Source of the DNA: JAEYKI01 sp036679405
Lineage (GTDB): Bacteria; Bacillota; Clostridia; Christensenellales; Christensenellaceae
Assembly (NCBI GenBank): GCA_036679405.1
Contig: JAVBVZ010000005.1
Coordinates: 15,020-79,019 of the forward strand
DNA: 64,000 bases
Direction: 5' to 3'
Part shown: in pieces, positions 1 through 9,480 of the stretch
How the letters are laid out: each line of letters starts with the position of its first letter
Position numbering within the stretch: the stretch's first letter is position 1
Program-made: the position numbers and the translations under genes
Notes under the pieces: model-generated
Told to the model about the DNA's origin: nothing
The model's input: the letters and a program-made list of their open reading frames with translations, nothing else
Databases searched by the model: none

Positions 1-247
1 CGCCGCCCAAAATCACCGCGGCATCCCCTTCGGTCCCTGATGACGTAAACAGAACCTCAAAAAGCCCCGCGCCAAATCCTTTTTTTAAAGTTTCGCGGGC
101 TTGTTCCATCTTTTTTGCATCCAATACGGCAGGCGCATACAAAGCGGACGGATTATGCCATCCGTTCTCCAGATAGTCGTCCAGCAACCCGCGGATCGAA
201 CCGAGCGGACGCGTCGTTGCTGCATTATCAAGATATATTTCGTGCAT
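1..247 (-). CDS. Cysteine desulfurase (NifS/IscS-like), N-terminal part
   Basis: This is the first 82 codons of a gene that runs off the left edge. The protein opens with MHEIYLDNAATTRPLGS, the typical start of class-V aminotransferase-fold cysteine desulfurases, followed by a helix-rich stretch and the FTSSGTEGDAAVI segment that corresponds to the family's FTSGGTE-SNN region near the PLP site. Such enzymes take sulfur from cysteine for Fe-S clusters or thio-modified tRNA. The start ATG is supported by an AAAGGAG site just upstream. It is separated from the HtrA gene by a terminator, so it begins its own unit. The PLP lysine and the catalytic cysteine lie outside the window, so the subfamily cannot be told. 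Confidence 0.85.
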   Translation of the reverse strand, partial: MHEIYLDNAATTRPLGSIRGLLDDYLENGWHNPSALYAPAVLDAKKMEQARETLKKGFGAGLFEVLFTSSGTEGDAAVILGG

Positions 248-307
248 AAAGGTCTCCTTTTTTAAAACGGTATTATTTTAACACAAAAAACCTTTTTTTG
301 CACATCC

Positions 308-337
308 AAAAAGGGCCGCGTCGCCGCGGCCCTTTTT
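308..337. terminator. Bidirectional rho-independent terminator after htrA
   Basis: A perfect 13-bp stem (308-320 with 325-337) has a TCGC loop, a GC-rich core and A/T runs at both ends, so it can work on either strand. It sits 38 nt past the stop of the HtrA-like gene and before the cysteine desulfurase promoter region. Confidence 0.85.
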
Positions 338-374
338 GATCCGGAATAAATATATATATCAATCAGCCAGGCTG

Positions 375-1802
375 TCAGTTCTCCCCGTTTTCGCTAAACG
401 GATTGCTGAATTCAAAGGTATTCTGGCTGGTTGCGGTACTGTTTGTCAGTTTGTTGATATCTTCGGTCACAATCTGGATATCCACATTTTCACCGTTCCG
501 CCAAACAGTCAGAGTTACCGTTGCATCAAGCCCTTTCTCCTTCACGGTATCCGCCAGATTTTCTATATCCGCTACTGCCACGCCGTCCACCGCAGTAATT
601 ACGTCGTTTTGCTGTACGCCCGCTTTAGCTGCCGGTCCGCCTTCGGTTACAGAAACAACCAGCGCGCCCATGGGGGCCTCCCAGTTCGTAGCGTCTTCTT
701 CTGTCATCATGTAATAAGATATTCCGATTCCCGGTTTTTCAATGCTTCCGTTTGCAATCAGCTCTTCGGCAATATTCATCACATAGTTGATAGGCATTGC
801 AAAGCCAATTCCTTCAGAGGCAATCGTCTCTCCGTATTCGTCCACGCCTGCAAACATTGACTTAAGCGTGGTCACGCCAATGACCTGTCCATTTACATCG
901 AACAAAGGGCCTCCGCTGTTTCCCGGATTAATGGCCGCATCCGTCTGCAAAACATGGTACGTGCGGTCTCCCGACTGGATCTCCCGGTTCAAAGAACTTA
1001 AATATCCTACCGTTACGGTTCCTGCCAGTTCTTCACCTAAAGGATTTCCAATGGCGACTACCATCTCGCCGACCTCCAGCCCGTCGCTGTCTCCGATCGA
1101 CACAGGGGTCAGTCCGGTGGCGTCAATTTTCAAAACGGCTACATCAGAATCATAATCGCGACCCTGAATCGTCGCCTCATACTCCGTTCCATCCGCAAGC
1201 ACGACCTGCACATAATCACCCGATTCAACCACATGGCTGTTGGTCACGATATACCCGTCGCTCGACACAACAAATCCCGTGCCATACCCGACATCCTGGG
1301 TCTGAGCCTGTTCTCCGGGCACAAATTCCTTATTATAGGTTTTCACGCCTACCACGCTCGTCGAAACCTTCTCTGCAATTTCGGGGACCGGATTGCTGGT
1401 ATCCGAAATAATGGGTGCCGCGCCGCCCAGACTGGAAGACTGGTCTTCCACATTACTGGATACAACGGTCGGTTCTCCTGCCGTCGAAACCGACTGCTGC
1501 AGATTGTATTCACCGTATATCGCCGGGAGCACCACATATCCCGTCAGCAAGGATCCGCCGACCGCAGAGGCCACGCAAAGCACCGCCATCACACCCGCTA
1601 TACTGCGTTTCTTTGCTTTCTTCGGTTTAGACTTCCTTTTCTTCTCCGTATAATTATAACTGTCGTCATACTCGGATTGGCCGCTAGGCTCCTGATGCAT
1701 CATGTCCGAATATCTGGGCTCTACCGGAGGCAATCCTCCTTCGTCCGACGGCTTGTTTTGCTCTCTATGAAAACCATCGTAATTGTTATCATCTGGATAC
1801 AT
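375..1802 (-). CDS. Membrane-anchored HtrA/DegP-type serine protease with PDZ domain
   Basis: A 475-aa trypsin-like protease for surface protein quality control. An acidic cytoplasmic N-terminus (about 1-55) is followed by a basic patch KKRKSKPKKAKKR, one membrane segment (about 68-95), a Ser/Thr-rich spacer, the protease domain and a C-terminal PDZ domain (about 360-450). The catalytic triad is visible: His190 in TNSHVV, Asp220 in DSDVAVL and Ser296 in GNSGGP. The start is ATG at 1802 because the AAAGGAG ribosome site lies inside the six codons of a longer GTG-initiated frame (to 1820). In Firmicutes such proteases often sit beside a cell-envelope two-component system, as here, where a kinase/regulator pair lies directly upstream. 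A TATAAT-like -10 is seen at 1832-1837. Confidence 0.93.
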   Translation of the reverse strand: MYPDDNNYDGFHREQNKPSDEGGLPPVEPRYSDMMHQEPSGQSEYDDSYNYTEKKRKSKPKKAKKRSIAGVMAVLCVASAVGGSLLTGYVVLPAIYGEYNLQQSVSTAGEPTVVSSNVEDQSSSLGGAAPIISDTSNPVPEIAEKVSTSVVGVKTYNKEFVPGEQAQTQDVGYGTGFVVSSDGYIVTNSHVVESGDYVQVVLADGTEYEATIQGRDYDSDVAVLKIDATGLTPVSIGDSDGLEVGEMVVAIGNPLGEELAGTVTVGYLSSLNREIQSGDRTYHVLQTDAAINPGNSGGPLFDVNGQVIGVTTLKSMFAGVDEYGETIASEGIGFAMPINYVMNIAEELIANGSIEKPGIGISYYMMTEEDATNWEAPMGALVVSVTEGGPAAKAGVQQNDVITAVDGVAVADIENLADTVKEKGLDATVTLTVWRNGENVDIQIVTEDINKLTNSTATSQNTFEFSNPFSENGEN

Positions 1803-1880
1803 GTTCAATTCTCCTTTCACCTGATGCCTTAATTATAAACAAATTGTTTAAATAAAATATGAACAGTTCTTTAACAGTTT

Positions 1881-3305
1881 TTATACTTTTTTTAACGTAA
1901 ATGTGAACGTCGTTCCTTCTTCCTCTTTGGATTTCACCCAAATGTTCTGTCCATGTCCATCCAGAATTTTCTTCACAATAGAGAGCCCGAGCCCGGTACC
2001 TTCCTGCGTGCGGGTATGAGACTTGTCCGCCTTATAGAAGCGTTCAAAAACATAAGGGATGTCTTCTTCCGTAATACGCCCGCCGGAATTGTTCACATTA
2101 ACAAAAACGCTGGCCGGCGACTCGCTGGTATAAATTCTAAGAAGGCCCCCGTGCGGCGTAAACTTCACGGCATTGTCAATCAAGTTCATCAGGACCTGCT
2201 TGATACGGTTTTCATCCGCCATCACATACTGTTTTTCATCTTTGATATCTACTTCAACTTCAATGTCCTTATCCGATATTTTGCTTTCAAAGGTAATCAG
2301 GCAACGCCGGATCAATTCATTGATATCTGTTTTTTTGATATTGAAATCAAGTTTTCCGGATTCGATCTGCGACAGGTCCAAAAGATCGTTGATCAGATAA
2401 TTGAGCCGCTTGGTCTCATCTAAAACGATCCCAAGGTAATAATCCTGCTGATCCTTTTGTACCGTACCGTCCAATATGCCCTGCACCAATCCTTGCATGG
2501 AAGTAAGCGGAGACCGGAGTTCGTGCGACACGTTCGCCACAAAGCTCCGCCGCGTATTTTCATATTTTCCAAGGTCCTCGGCGACCGAATTAAAAGTTCG
2601 TGAAAGTTCGCCGATCTCATCCTCCGAATTAATATCCAGCCGAACGCCAAAATTGCCCCTCGCCAACTGCGCCGTTGCTTCGGTCACCTTCTTTAGGGGC
2701 TTTAAAATATTCTTTGCCAAAAAATAAAGAAGAACAATGGCTACAATCACAGCCACCAGTGCGGAAAAAACGATCCGTGTATACATATTCACCATCGCAC
2801 CGTTTAAATCGCTGAGCTTCTTATGTACCAAAACGGCGCCGATGGTATCCCCGTAAACAACGATCGGCATACCGACCGTTAAAACAGGCGTGTTAAAGGT
2901 ATTATCGCTTTCGGTGGTCAGCTTGGCAATGTTTCCTTGTTGTATTTCGTCGAGCATGTCCGCATAATATTTTAAGATTTCATCCTTGGTAATATTGGTT
3001 TCCCCCGCCGGGCCAACGGAAAGCCATACGTCTCCGTCGTTGTTCACCACCCATATCACATCGCCGTTATTTGCAGCCTGCTGTGACACCAGATTAATGA
3101 AATCCCCCAAAGAAATAATATTATAATAGTTATACGCTGCAATTGTGCTTACATCCTTGGCTACATCAATCATCTCGTTTTGCGCATTTTTTGTGTATTC
3201 GTCGCTGTAAGACTGAGATATCAAAAAGGCGGACGCAAGGGAGGATATAGTAATGATCACAATAAAGATGATCATCAATTTGGAAAAAACCGTTTTTCCC
3301 ATCAT
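1881..3305 (-). CDS. Sensor histidine kinase (HAMP-HisKA-HATPase)
   Basis: A 474-aa membrane kinase. It has a first membrane helix at about 9-30, an extracellular sensor region of about 145 residues, a second helix (about 178-196), a HAMP linker, a HisKA domain with the phospho-acceptor His261 in FVANVSHELRSPL, and an ATPase domain with the N box (QVLMNLIDNAVKF) and the G box GTGLGLSIV. It overlaps the stop of the regulator gene by 4 nt, so the two are translationally coupled. The architecture resembles ResE/PhoR/WalK-type kinases, but it lacks the cytoplasmic PAS domain typical of WalK, so the stimulus cannot be deduced. The htrA gene just downstream makes envelope stress a plausible theme. 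Confidence 0.93.
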   Translation of the reverse strand: MMGKTVFSKLMIIFIVIITISSLASAFLISQSYSDEYTKNAQNEMIDVAKDVSTIAAYNYYNIISLGDFINLVSQQAANNGDVIWVVNNDGDVWLSVGPAGETNITKDEILKYYADMLDEIQQGNIAKLTTESDNTFNTPVLTVGMPIVVYGDTIGAVLVHKKLSDLNGAMVNMYTRIVFSALVAVIVAIVLLYFLAKNILKPLKKVTEATAQLARGNFGVRLDINSEDEIGELSRTFNSVAEDLGKYENTRRSFVANVSHELRSPLTSMQGLVQGILDGTVQKDQQDYYLGIVLDETKRLNYLINDLLDLSQIESGKLDFNIKKTDINELIRRCLITFESKISDKDIEVEVDIKDEKQYVMADENRIKQVLMNLIDNAVKFTPHGGLLRIYTSESPASVFVNVNNSGGRITEEDIPYVFERFYKADKSHTRTQEGTGLGLSIVKKILDGHGQNIWVKSKEEEGTTFTFTLKKV

Positions 3306-3982
3306 TTTACCTCGAATTTATACCCAACTCCCCAAACGGTCTTTATTTGCCAACCCGGTCCTTCGGGCAACTTTTCCCGCAGGCGCTTTATATGTACATC
3401 CACGGTGCGCGAATCTCCAAAATAATCAAAATCCCACACCTGCTCCAAAAGCTGTTCGCGGGTAAAAACCTTGTTTGGCCTTGTTGCCAAAAAATAAAGC
3501 AGTTCCATTTCCTTAGGCGGCAATTTTAATGTGTCTTCTTTATATACGACTTTATAATCGTCCATATCAATCGTCAGGTCGTCGTATGAAATCACGCGTT
3601 TTTCATCCGGTGCCGCATTGGTTCTGCGGATCACCGCCTTTACGCGCGCCATAAGTTCTTTCGGATCAAACGGTTTTACCACATAGTCGTCCGCACCGAT
3701 CTCCAGCGCCAGAACTTTATCAAAGGTATCTCCTTTTGCCGTGAGCATGATGACCGGAATATTGCTTTGTCTGCGGATCTCCTGCACGGCTTTTATCCCG
3801 TCCATTACCGGCATCATAATATCCATCAATATCAAATCATAGTTTTTGCGTCCGAATTCTTCCAGACATTCCGCCCCGTTCTGGGCGTCGGTCACTCCAA
3901 ATCCCTCGTTTTGCAGATATAGGCGAACCATATCCCTGATATTTTTATCATCGTCCACTAAAAGTATGCTCTGTTTTTCCAT
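3302..3982 (-). CDS. OmpR/PhoB-family response regulator
   Basis: A 226-aa regulator with a receiver domain (1-120) and a winged-helix DNA-binding domain (about 130-226). The phospho-acceptor is Asp54 in LILMDIMMP. The acidic pocket (VDDD near residue 10), Thr81 in IMLTAK and Lys103 in YVVKPF are all present, so the receiver should be active. The C-terminal half shows the family pattern LPPKEMELLYFLA...VFTREQLLEQVW...RTVDVHIKRLREKL. The start has AAGGAG upstream. It is the first gene of the pair with the histidine kinase and probably also controls nearby genes. Confidence 0.95.
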   Translation of the reverse strand: MEKQSILLVDDDKNIRDMVRLYLQNEGFGVTDAQNGAECLEEFGRKNYDLILMDIMMPVMDGIKAVQEIRRQSNIPVIMLTAKGDTFDKVLALEIGADDYVVKPFDPKELMARVKAVIRRTNAAPDEKRVISYDDLTIDMDDYKVVYKEDTLKLPPKEMELLYFLATRPNKVFTREQLLEQVWDFDYFGDSRTVDVHIKRLREKLPEGPGWQIKTVWGVGYKFEVK

Positions 3983-4036
3983 AGCACCATTCTCCTTTTT
4001 TAGAAAACTGGTTTTTACGTCAACCCGCCTGTATAT

Positions 4037-4471
4037 TTAAATAATTTTAATTTTGATTCCGTTCTTTTTCAGCAACGCCGCCGTCACGCCATCTCCCGCT
4101 TTGAGGGTTCCTGTAAATGTACCGTCATAGATCTCGCCTGCGCCGCAAGAAGGGCTCTTTGCTTTTAAATATACCATATCGGCGCCCTGCATTTGTAAAT
4201 ATTCTAAAAACTTTTGTGCCCCCAAAATAAACGCCTGCGTGCAGTCTACGCCTTTTTTATCCAGAATACGCGCTTTTCCTGCCAGTACATCGTGCCCGTC
4301 TCCCCCTACAATCTCACAGGGATCCCTCGGACTTAAAAGTCCGCCCATCATTTCCGGACAGGCGATCTTTGCCTTTCCTTTTTTTACCAGGCAAACGCAA
4401 GATGCATCCGGCACGGAACGTCCGTCATACCGGCAGGATGCGCCCGCCAGGCACGAACTGATAATCACCAT
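4037..4471 (-). CDS. DUF523 domain protein
   Basis: A 144-aa small cytoplasmic protein of the DUF523 (YbbK-like) family. Hallmarks are the N-terminal ISSCLAGASCRYDGRS and the central LKAKSPSCGAGEIYDG, both cysteine-bearing, with CPEMMGGL between them. The family is widespread in anaerobes and has no firmly assigned function; the conserved cysteines suggest metal or sulfur chemistry, which is inference. The start has a strong GGAGG site. It lies 34 nt after mutS2 in the same direction and is probably co-transcribed with it. Confidence 0.85.
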   Translation of the reverse strand: MVIISSCLAGASCRYDGRSVPDASCVCLVKKGKAKIACPEMMGGLLSPRDPCEIVGGDGHDVLAGKARILDKKGVDCTQAFILGAQKFLEYLQMQGADMVYLKAKSPSCGAGEIYDGTFTGTLKAGDGVTAALLKKNGIKIKII

Positions 4472-4504
4472 AAAATTCCTCCTTTTCGGCCGGCTTTCAA
4501 GGAC

Positions 4505-6859
4505 TCACTTCAATGTCACAACGGTTACGCCATCCCCGCCTTCGCCGTATACGCCGCTGCGGAAACTCTTTACATGCGGATGGCTCCTTAAATATCCCCG
4601 CACCCCGTTTTTCAGCACCCCTGTGCCCCGGCCGTGAATCACCGTTACCTCGGACAGGCCGGACAAAAATGCGTCGTCCAAATATTTATCCAACAGAAGC
4701 TGTGCGTCATCCACCGCCTGCCCATGCAAATCAATGGAGAGCCCTACGCTGCGCTGTGCAAGATTAACGCTGGATGTACGCTGGTGTTTTTTCTCGGGAC
4801 GCTTTTCAGGCGCTTCCAAATCAGAGATATGAATGTCTATTTTCATAATCCCCGCCTGTACTTTAACCTGCCCTTTTGAATTGGGCAGGGCAATCACCGT
4901 TCCGTCCGCATCCATGCTGATAATATGAACGCTGTCTCCCAGCCGCAGATCGGCGGGCGCCAGTTTTGCACCCTTGCGGCGGTTTTTTTTAAGTGAAGTT
5001 TCCAGCACTTCTTTTCTGGAATCCAGGGTCCTGCGTATCTTCTGCGTTTCACGGGTCCTGCCCGATTCATCCATTTTTTTGAGTTTCTTGGCTGCGCCGA
5101 TCATTGCTTCCGTTTCTTCTTTGGCCTCGTTTATGATCTCCAAAGCTTTGCTGCGCGCGTCTTCAAGAACCTTATTGTATTTTTCCTCCTGGGTACGCTC
5201 GCGCGCCATCGCATCATTTTTGATCTGTGCAGCCTCATCCATCATTACCTTGGCGCGCATCAGATCGCTTTGCGCCTTCTGGCGGGTATTTTCCGCTCCG
5301 GCCAACAGTTCATTGAGCGCGGTATGTTCACTGGATAAAAATTCCTGCGCGGCACCCAAGACCTTTTTGGGTAATCCAAGCCGTTTTGCAATCAGCATGG
5401 CATTGCTCTGCCCCGCTACTCCGATAAGCAGCCGGTATGTCGGCCGGAGAGCCACCGGATCAAATTCCATGCTGGCGTTTTCAAACCCGGCCGTCCGCAT
5501 AGCAAAAGCCTTAAGTTCGCTGTAATGCGTAGTCGCAAGAATCGTCGCTCCCTGCCCTAAAAGTGCGGTCAAAACCGCCATCGCAATGGCGCCGCCTTCC
5601 TGGGGCTCCGTTCCCGCACCTACTTCATCCAAAAGCACCAAAGATTTTTTTCCCGCATGCCTTAAAATATAAATAATGTTTTTCATATGGGAAGAAAAGG
5701 TGGAGAGCGACTGTTCAATGCTCTGTTCATCCCCTATATCTGCAAAAACGCCGTCAAAAACCGGCATACGGACACCAAACCGCGCGGGCAGATACAGGCC
5801 GGACTGCGCCATCAGCGCAAACAGCCCAACCATCTTCAGCGTAACCGTCTTTCCGCCTGTATTCGGGCCGGTAATCATCAGTGAATGGACCTGGTCATCC
5901 GTAGAAATAGAAAGCGGGATTACCTGTCCGGCAGGAATAAGAGGATGCCTGCCGTCGCTTATATGAATCCCGTGATCTCCGCCAAACGTAACCGGAGCCG
6001 CCTTCATGGAAAGCCCCAGCGACGCTTTTGCGAACACCAGATCAAGATAGGCAAGCAACGATACATCTGCCTCAATATCATGAATATACGGCCTCACCCC
6101 GTCCGAAAGCCTGGCCAGAATGCGTGCCACCTCCTCCGTTTCCCTGGACATAAGCTCACTGATCCGGTTATTGGCGTCCACAACGCTCATGGGTTCAACA
6201 AACAGTGTTGCGCCGCTTGCGCTCTGCGCATGTACAATACCGGGCAAGGCCCCTTTATGTTCGGCTTTTACCGGCACCACATAACGTCCGTTGCGCTGGG
6301 TAACAATACTGTCCTGAAGCTGTTTGGAGAGCGCGCCGCTTTTAATGATCGTCTGAAGGCGACTCCTTATGAATTCATTTTCCTGTTTTATTTTTTTTCG
6401 GATCCGAAAAAGTTCGTCGGACGCCGTATCCGCCAGTTCATTTTCCCCAATTACACACTCATCAATTTCGCGCATGATATGTTCTTCGCAAAACAGTTTT
6501 TCGGCCATAGCGGCAAGATATCTTTCCGTTTCCCCGGCCAGTGCTTTTTTTGTACGCCGGGCCGCTTTGAAAACCGTATTCACCCGCAGCAGTTCCGTGC
6601 AGTTCAAAGACGCGCCCGTCGCCAACCGCTTTAGCTCTCCTGCAGGCTCGTCAAAAGAAGACACGGGATACGCCGTCTTTCGTACCAGCAACGTTTCCGC
6701 TTCTTTGGTTTCATCCATCAGCCTTTGGGCTTCTTCCGGCCGGTCGGTCGGCATAAGGGCTTCGGCAAGATGTTTTCCCGACGCCGATACCGTTTTTTCT
6801 CCCAGCATGTCGAGTATTGCGTCATATTCCAATGTCTGAGCTGTTTTTCTGCTGATCAA
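4505..6859 (-). CDS. mutS2: MutS2 family ATPase / Smr-domain protein
   Basis: A 784-aa MutS2 protein. It has a MutS-like core and lever region (1-300), an ATPase domain with Walker A GPNTGGKTVTLK and the LVLLDEVGAGTEPQEG Walker B/signature region, a long coiled coil (about 510-630), and a C-terminal Smr domain with IDLHGQAVDDA and HGRGTGVL. MutS2 proteins lack the mismatch-reading domain I; they have been linked to suppression of recombination and, in Bacillus, to splitting collided ribosomes. Length is normal. The start is a TTG codon with GAGGAG 9 nt upstream, and it lies 4 nt after the U32 gene, so the two form an operon. Confidence 0.95.
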   Translation of the reverse strand: MISRKTAQTLEYDAILDMLGEKTVSASGKHLAEALMPTDRPEEAQRLMDETKEAETLLVRKTAYPVSSFDEPAGELKRLATGASLNCTELLRVNTVFKAARRTKKALAGETERYLAAMAEKLFCEEHIMREIDECVIGENELADTASDELFRIRKKIKQENEFIRSRLQTIIKSGALSKQLQDSIVTQRNGRYVVPVKAEHKGALPGIVHAQSASGATLFVEPMSVVDANNRISELMSRETEEVARILARLSDGVRPYIHDIEADVSLLAYLDLVFAKASLGLSMKAAPVTFGGDHGIHISDGRHPLIPAGQVIPLSISTDDQVHSLMITGPNTGGKTVTLKMVGLFALMAQSGLYLPARFGVRMPVFDGVFADIGDEQSIEQSLSTFSSHMKNIIYILRHAGKKSLVLLDEVGAGTEPQEGGAIAMAVLTALLGQGATILATTHYSELKAFAMRTAGFENASMEFDPVALRPTYRLLIGVAGQSNAMLIAKRLGLPKKVLGAAQEFLSSEHTALNELLAGAENTRQKAQSDLMRAKVMMDEAAQIKNDAMARERTQEEKYNKVLEDARSKALEIINEAKEETEAMIGAAKKLKKMDESGRTRETQKIRRTLDSRKEVLETSLKKNRRKGAKLAPADLRLGDSVHIISMDADGTVIALPNSKGQVKVQAGIMKIDIHISDLEAPEKRPEKKHQRTSSVNLAQRSVGLSIDLHGQAVDDAQLLLDKYLDDAFLSGLSEVTVIHGRGTGVLKNGVRGYLRSHPHVKSFRSGVYGEGGDGVTVVTLK

Positions 6860-6863
6860 CGTT

Positions 6864-8942
6864 TTATACTCCTCTTCTTAAATGGCCCTGCGTCGTATCC
6901 CGGTACCCCGTATGAACGGCATCCCCTTCGCGCACTGCGCGTACATATTCGGACACAATAGCTGTGTCCGAATCCGTTTCCAGAATTAAACGGACAGCAT
7001 CCACGCCCTCCCGGATAGGCGTAATATCCCTCATGACCAGCAATACGGGGTTTAATACAACCTGCATTTCATAAGAGACTTTTCTTTTTTGAATACCGTA
7101 TGTATACCCCCGCCGGTCGGTCATCGTCTGCGCATCCAAAGGATGTGCCAGCCACATCAAAGGCAGATACCCATATGCAACTATTTCCGCGGGAAGCACG
7201 CTCCCCACACGGTTGATATCATTTTTGTTCAGTTCCGCACTCAGACAGACGCCTGTAAAACCAATATTTTCAAAAGCAGTTGCCGTCTGCCGGTTTGCAA
7301 TGTTGCAGGTATAGTCTGCCACTACTTCTCTGAAATACTTTTTCAGAACGGAAACCTGGGAAAAATTCCCGGCCAGAGAACCCGCAAAGGCTCCGTGCGC
7401 TTCTTTCAAAAGCGAATCAATCCGACGCATATCTTTCTCACGCAAAAACGGCGGAAGTGCAATATAAGGCCTGACGCCTGTTTCCGTTTCGATTTTGGCG
7501 GCCTGCGCCAGTGTTTTTTCATTGATTGTTTCGGGCGCATAATATATGCGCTCCGCGCCCCTGCGCAGGCTTTCAACTGCCAGACGGGCCGATCCGCACT
7601 GCACAAAGACCCGACCGAGCCGGTGACTGCCCGCATCAGCGGATAAAGAAACGCACGGGGGGCAGGTGCGCGCATGGTAAGATTTTAAAAACTCCCCCTC
7701 CAAAGCACTCAAAGCCGCTTTTCGCAGCGCATTCAATTTTGCCACGCTGATAAAAGGAGCCCCTTTGATTGTTACTTCCGTTTTTTCCATTATAAACGGT
7801 GTTCCGCCGGTCTTCTTTACAGAATGCAGAACAATTTCCTCTTCCAAAGGTTTTTGCGCCTGCGGCAGTTTTTCTTCTCCAGCCACCTCTGCGTCAAACC
7901 CGTTTGCACACACGCCCATCCGCGCAGGCTGGCCTTCTTCCAGGTAAACCCATGATTCCGCCTTATAAAAAGGCTTTTCTTCCGGCAGCTTTCCGTATCC
8001 TTCCGGACGTTTTTTGTCTATATTCCGGTTTCCAGGACGGTCAATAGCGGTCACTGCCGTTCCGCCGGTCAGATAATCGCTGGTAAAAGTGCGGTTATAG
8101 TATTCTTTTAAACGCTCAAGGCTTCCTTCCGGCAGCCCTTCACCGCTCATAAAGGCGTCCAGTATCCTGCGGTATTCATACACAACGCCGCCCACATACC
8201 GGCTGTTTTTCATTCTTCCTTCTATTTTAAAACTTGAGACGCCAAAGGCTATCAGTTGCCCCAGATGTTCCGCCGCACACAGGTCGGCCATACTCAGGTA
8301 ATACGCATCCGTGCCGCCCACCCTATATTCCAGGCGGCATGGCTGCGCGCACTTCCCGCGGTTGCCGCTGCGTTGTCCTATAAAAGAGGAAAGCAGACAC
8401 AGCCCCGAAACCCCTGAGCAAAGCGCGCCGTGTACAAAGACTTCCGTTTCAATGCCGCTGTCCGTAATGTCGCGTATTTCCGAAAGATTCAGTTCACGGG
8501 CCAGGACCACTCTTTTAAACCCCATATCGCCGGCTAACCGCGCTCCGGCTGAATTATGAATACACATTTGGGTACTGGCATGCAAAGGGATATCCGGGCA
8601 ACATTTTTGAACCAGATCCGCAAGGCCGGCATCCGCAACGATCAGTGCGTCCACGCCCGCCAAATAAGCCTCTCTCACTTCCCGCACACCTCTTTGGAGC
8701 TCTTCTTCCAGTATCATGGTGTTCAGCGTCAGGTAAAGCCGTGCGCCCCGCAAATGACAATAATCCACCGCCTTGCGGATTTCTTCCGAATCAAAATTGT
8801 CCGCATAAGCCCGCGCATTAAACATTTTTGAGCCAATATACACCGCATCCGCTCCATTTTGAACCGCTGCGCGCAGGGCGTCCATCCCGCCCGCCGGCGC
8901 CAATAATTCCGGTTTTTTTATATTTCTAAAATCTTTCCGCAT
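6864..8942 (-). CDS. U32 peptidase-family protein (RlhA/TrhP-like RNA hydroxylation family)
   Basis: A roughly 692-aa U32 family protein. The N-terminal KPELLAPAGGMDALRAAVQNG and the signature EVFVHGALCSGVSGLC...GKCAQPCR are typical; the four cysteines here probably bind an iron-sulfur cluster. Members of this family in E. coli and Bacillus take part in prephenate-dependent hydroxylation of 23S rRNA or tRNA rather than proteolysis; which RNA this one serves cannot be told. The C-terminal half matches the long form with a DUF3656-type insert. I prefer ATG at 8942, which has GGGAGAG upstream and fits the family N-terminus. A TTG at 9008 would add 22 residues but begins right at the zapA terminator T-run. 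Confidence 0.88.
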   Translation of the reverse strand: MRKDFRNIKKPELLAPAGGMDALRAAVQNGADAVYIGSKMFNARAYADNFDSEEIRKAVDYCHLRGARLYLTLNTMILEEELQRGVREVREAYLAGVDALIVADAGLADLVQKCCPDIPLHASTQMCIHNSAGARLAGDMGFKRVVLARELNLSEIRDITDSGIETEVFVHGALCSGVSGLCLLSSFIGQRSGNRGKCAQPCRLEYRVGGTDAYYLSMADLCAAEHLGQLIAFGVSSFKIEGRMKNSRYVGGVVYEYRRILDAFMSGEGLPEGSLERLKEYYNRTFTSDYLTGGTAVTAIDRPGNRNIDKKRPEGYGKLPEEKPFYKAESWVYLEEGQPARMGVCANGFDAEVAGEEKLPQAQKPLEEEIVLHSVKKTGGTPFIMEKTEVTIKGAPFISVAKLNALRKAALSALEGEFLKSYHARTCPPCVSLSADAGSHRLGRVFVQCGSARLAVESLRRGAERIYYAPETINEKTLAQAAKIETETGVRPYIALPPFLREKDMRRIDSLLKEAHGAFAGSLAGNFSQVSVLKKYFREVVADYTCNIANRQTATAFENIGFTGVCLSAELNKNDINRVGSVLPAEIVAYGYLPLMWLAHPLDAQTMTDRRGYTYGIQKRKVSYEMQVVLNPVLLVMRDITPIREGVDAVRLILETDSDTAIVSEYVRAVREGDAVHTGYRDTTQGHLRRGV

Positions 8943-9016
8943 GATTGCAAAAGTCTCTCCCGGCCGCAAAGGGCATCCATCACTCTTAAAAATCCTGCGA
9001 TTTTTCAAGAATCCCT

Positions 9017-9049
9017 AAAAAAAAGGCAGCTTAACACTGTAAGCTGCCT
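9017..9049 (-). terminator. Rho-independent terminator after zapA
   Basis: A 10-bp perfect stem (9024-9033 with 9040-9049) and 6-nt loop are followed on the minus strand by eight Ts. It lies 18 nt past the zapA stop, so the mutS2/U32 pair needs its own start site or read-through. Confidence 0.85.
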
Positions 9050-9066
9050 GCATTCATTTTATAATC

Positions 9067-9366
9067 TCATCTGAATTTAGAAACGTTGACCTGCGGTTTC
9101 ATGGTCGTCCGTTCTTTTTTGACACATTCAAGCTCTTTTTTCAGCTCGGTCAATTCGTCTTTGGCTTTGATGTAATCGTCGGCAACGTTGATTGCCGTCA
9201 AAACTGCAAGCAGCGTGTTATTCAGTTGCTCGTTTCCCTTTTTGAGTTCGCTCATTTTCTGGTTAACACACAACGCTACCCGGTGTATATACTCTGCACT
9301 TTCACAGCCTGCAATCGTATATTCCTTGCCGCCGATATTCACAATTGTTTTTACCTTATCCACCAT
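9067..9366 (-). CDS. zapA: Cell division protein ZapA
   Basis: A 99-aa ZapA: a short N-terminal globular part with VNIGGKEYTIAGCESAEYIHRVA, followed by a helix and a coiled coil rich in Lys/Glu (about 65-95). ZapA binds and bundles FtsZ filaments at the division site. The QKMSELKK...AVLTAINVADDYIK helix is typical. It sits between pheT and the U32/mutS2 genes, the same place as in Bacillus and many Clostridia, which supports the call. A GGTGGG-type site precedes the ATG, and a terminator follows it. Confidence 0.92.
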   Translation of the reverse strand: MVDKVKTIVNIGGKEYTIAGCESAEYIHRVALCVNQKMSELKKGNEQLNNTLLAVLTAINVADDYIKAKDELTELKKELECVKKERTTMKPQVNVSKFR

Positions 9367-9480
9367 TTCCCACCACCAATTGCTTATTTATTATATTATA
9401 CATTTAAATATTAGTTTTCTCAATGGTTTTTTGGCTTTTCAAAGCAAAAACAGCGGGTTTTTAAACCTTTTTTACAGAAC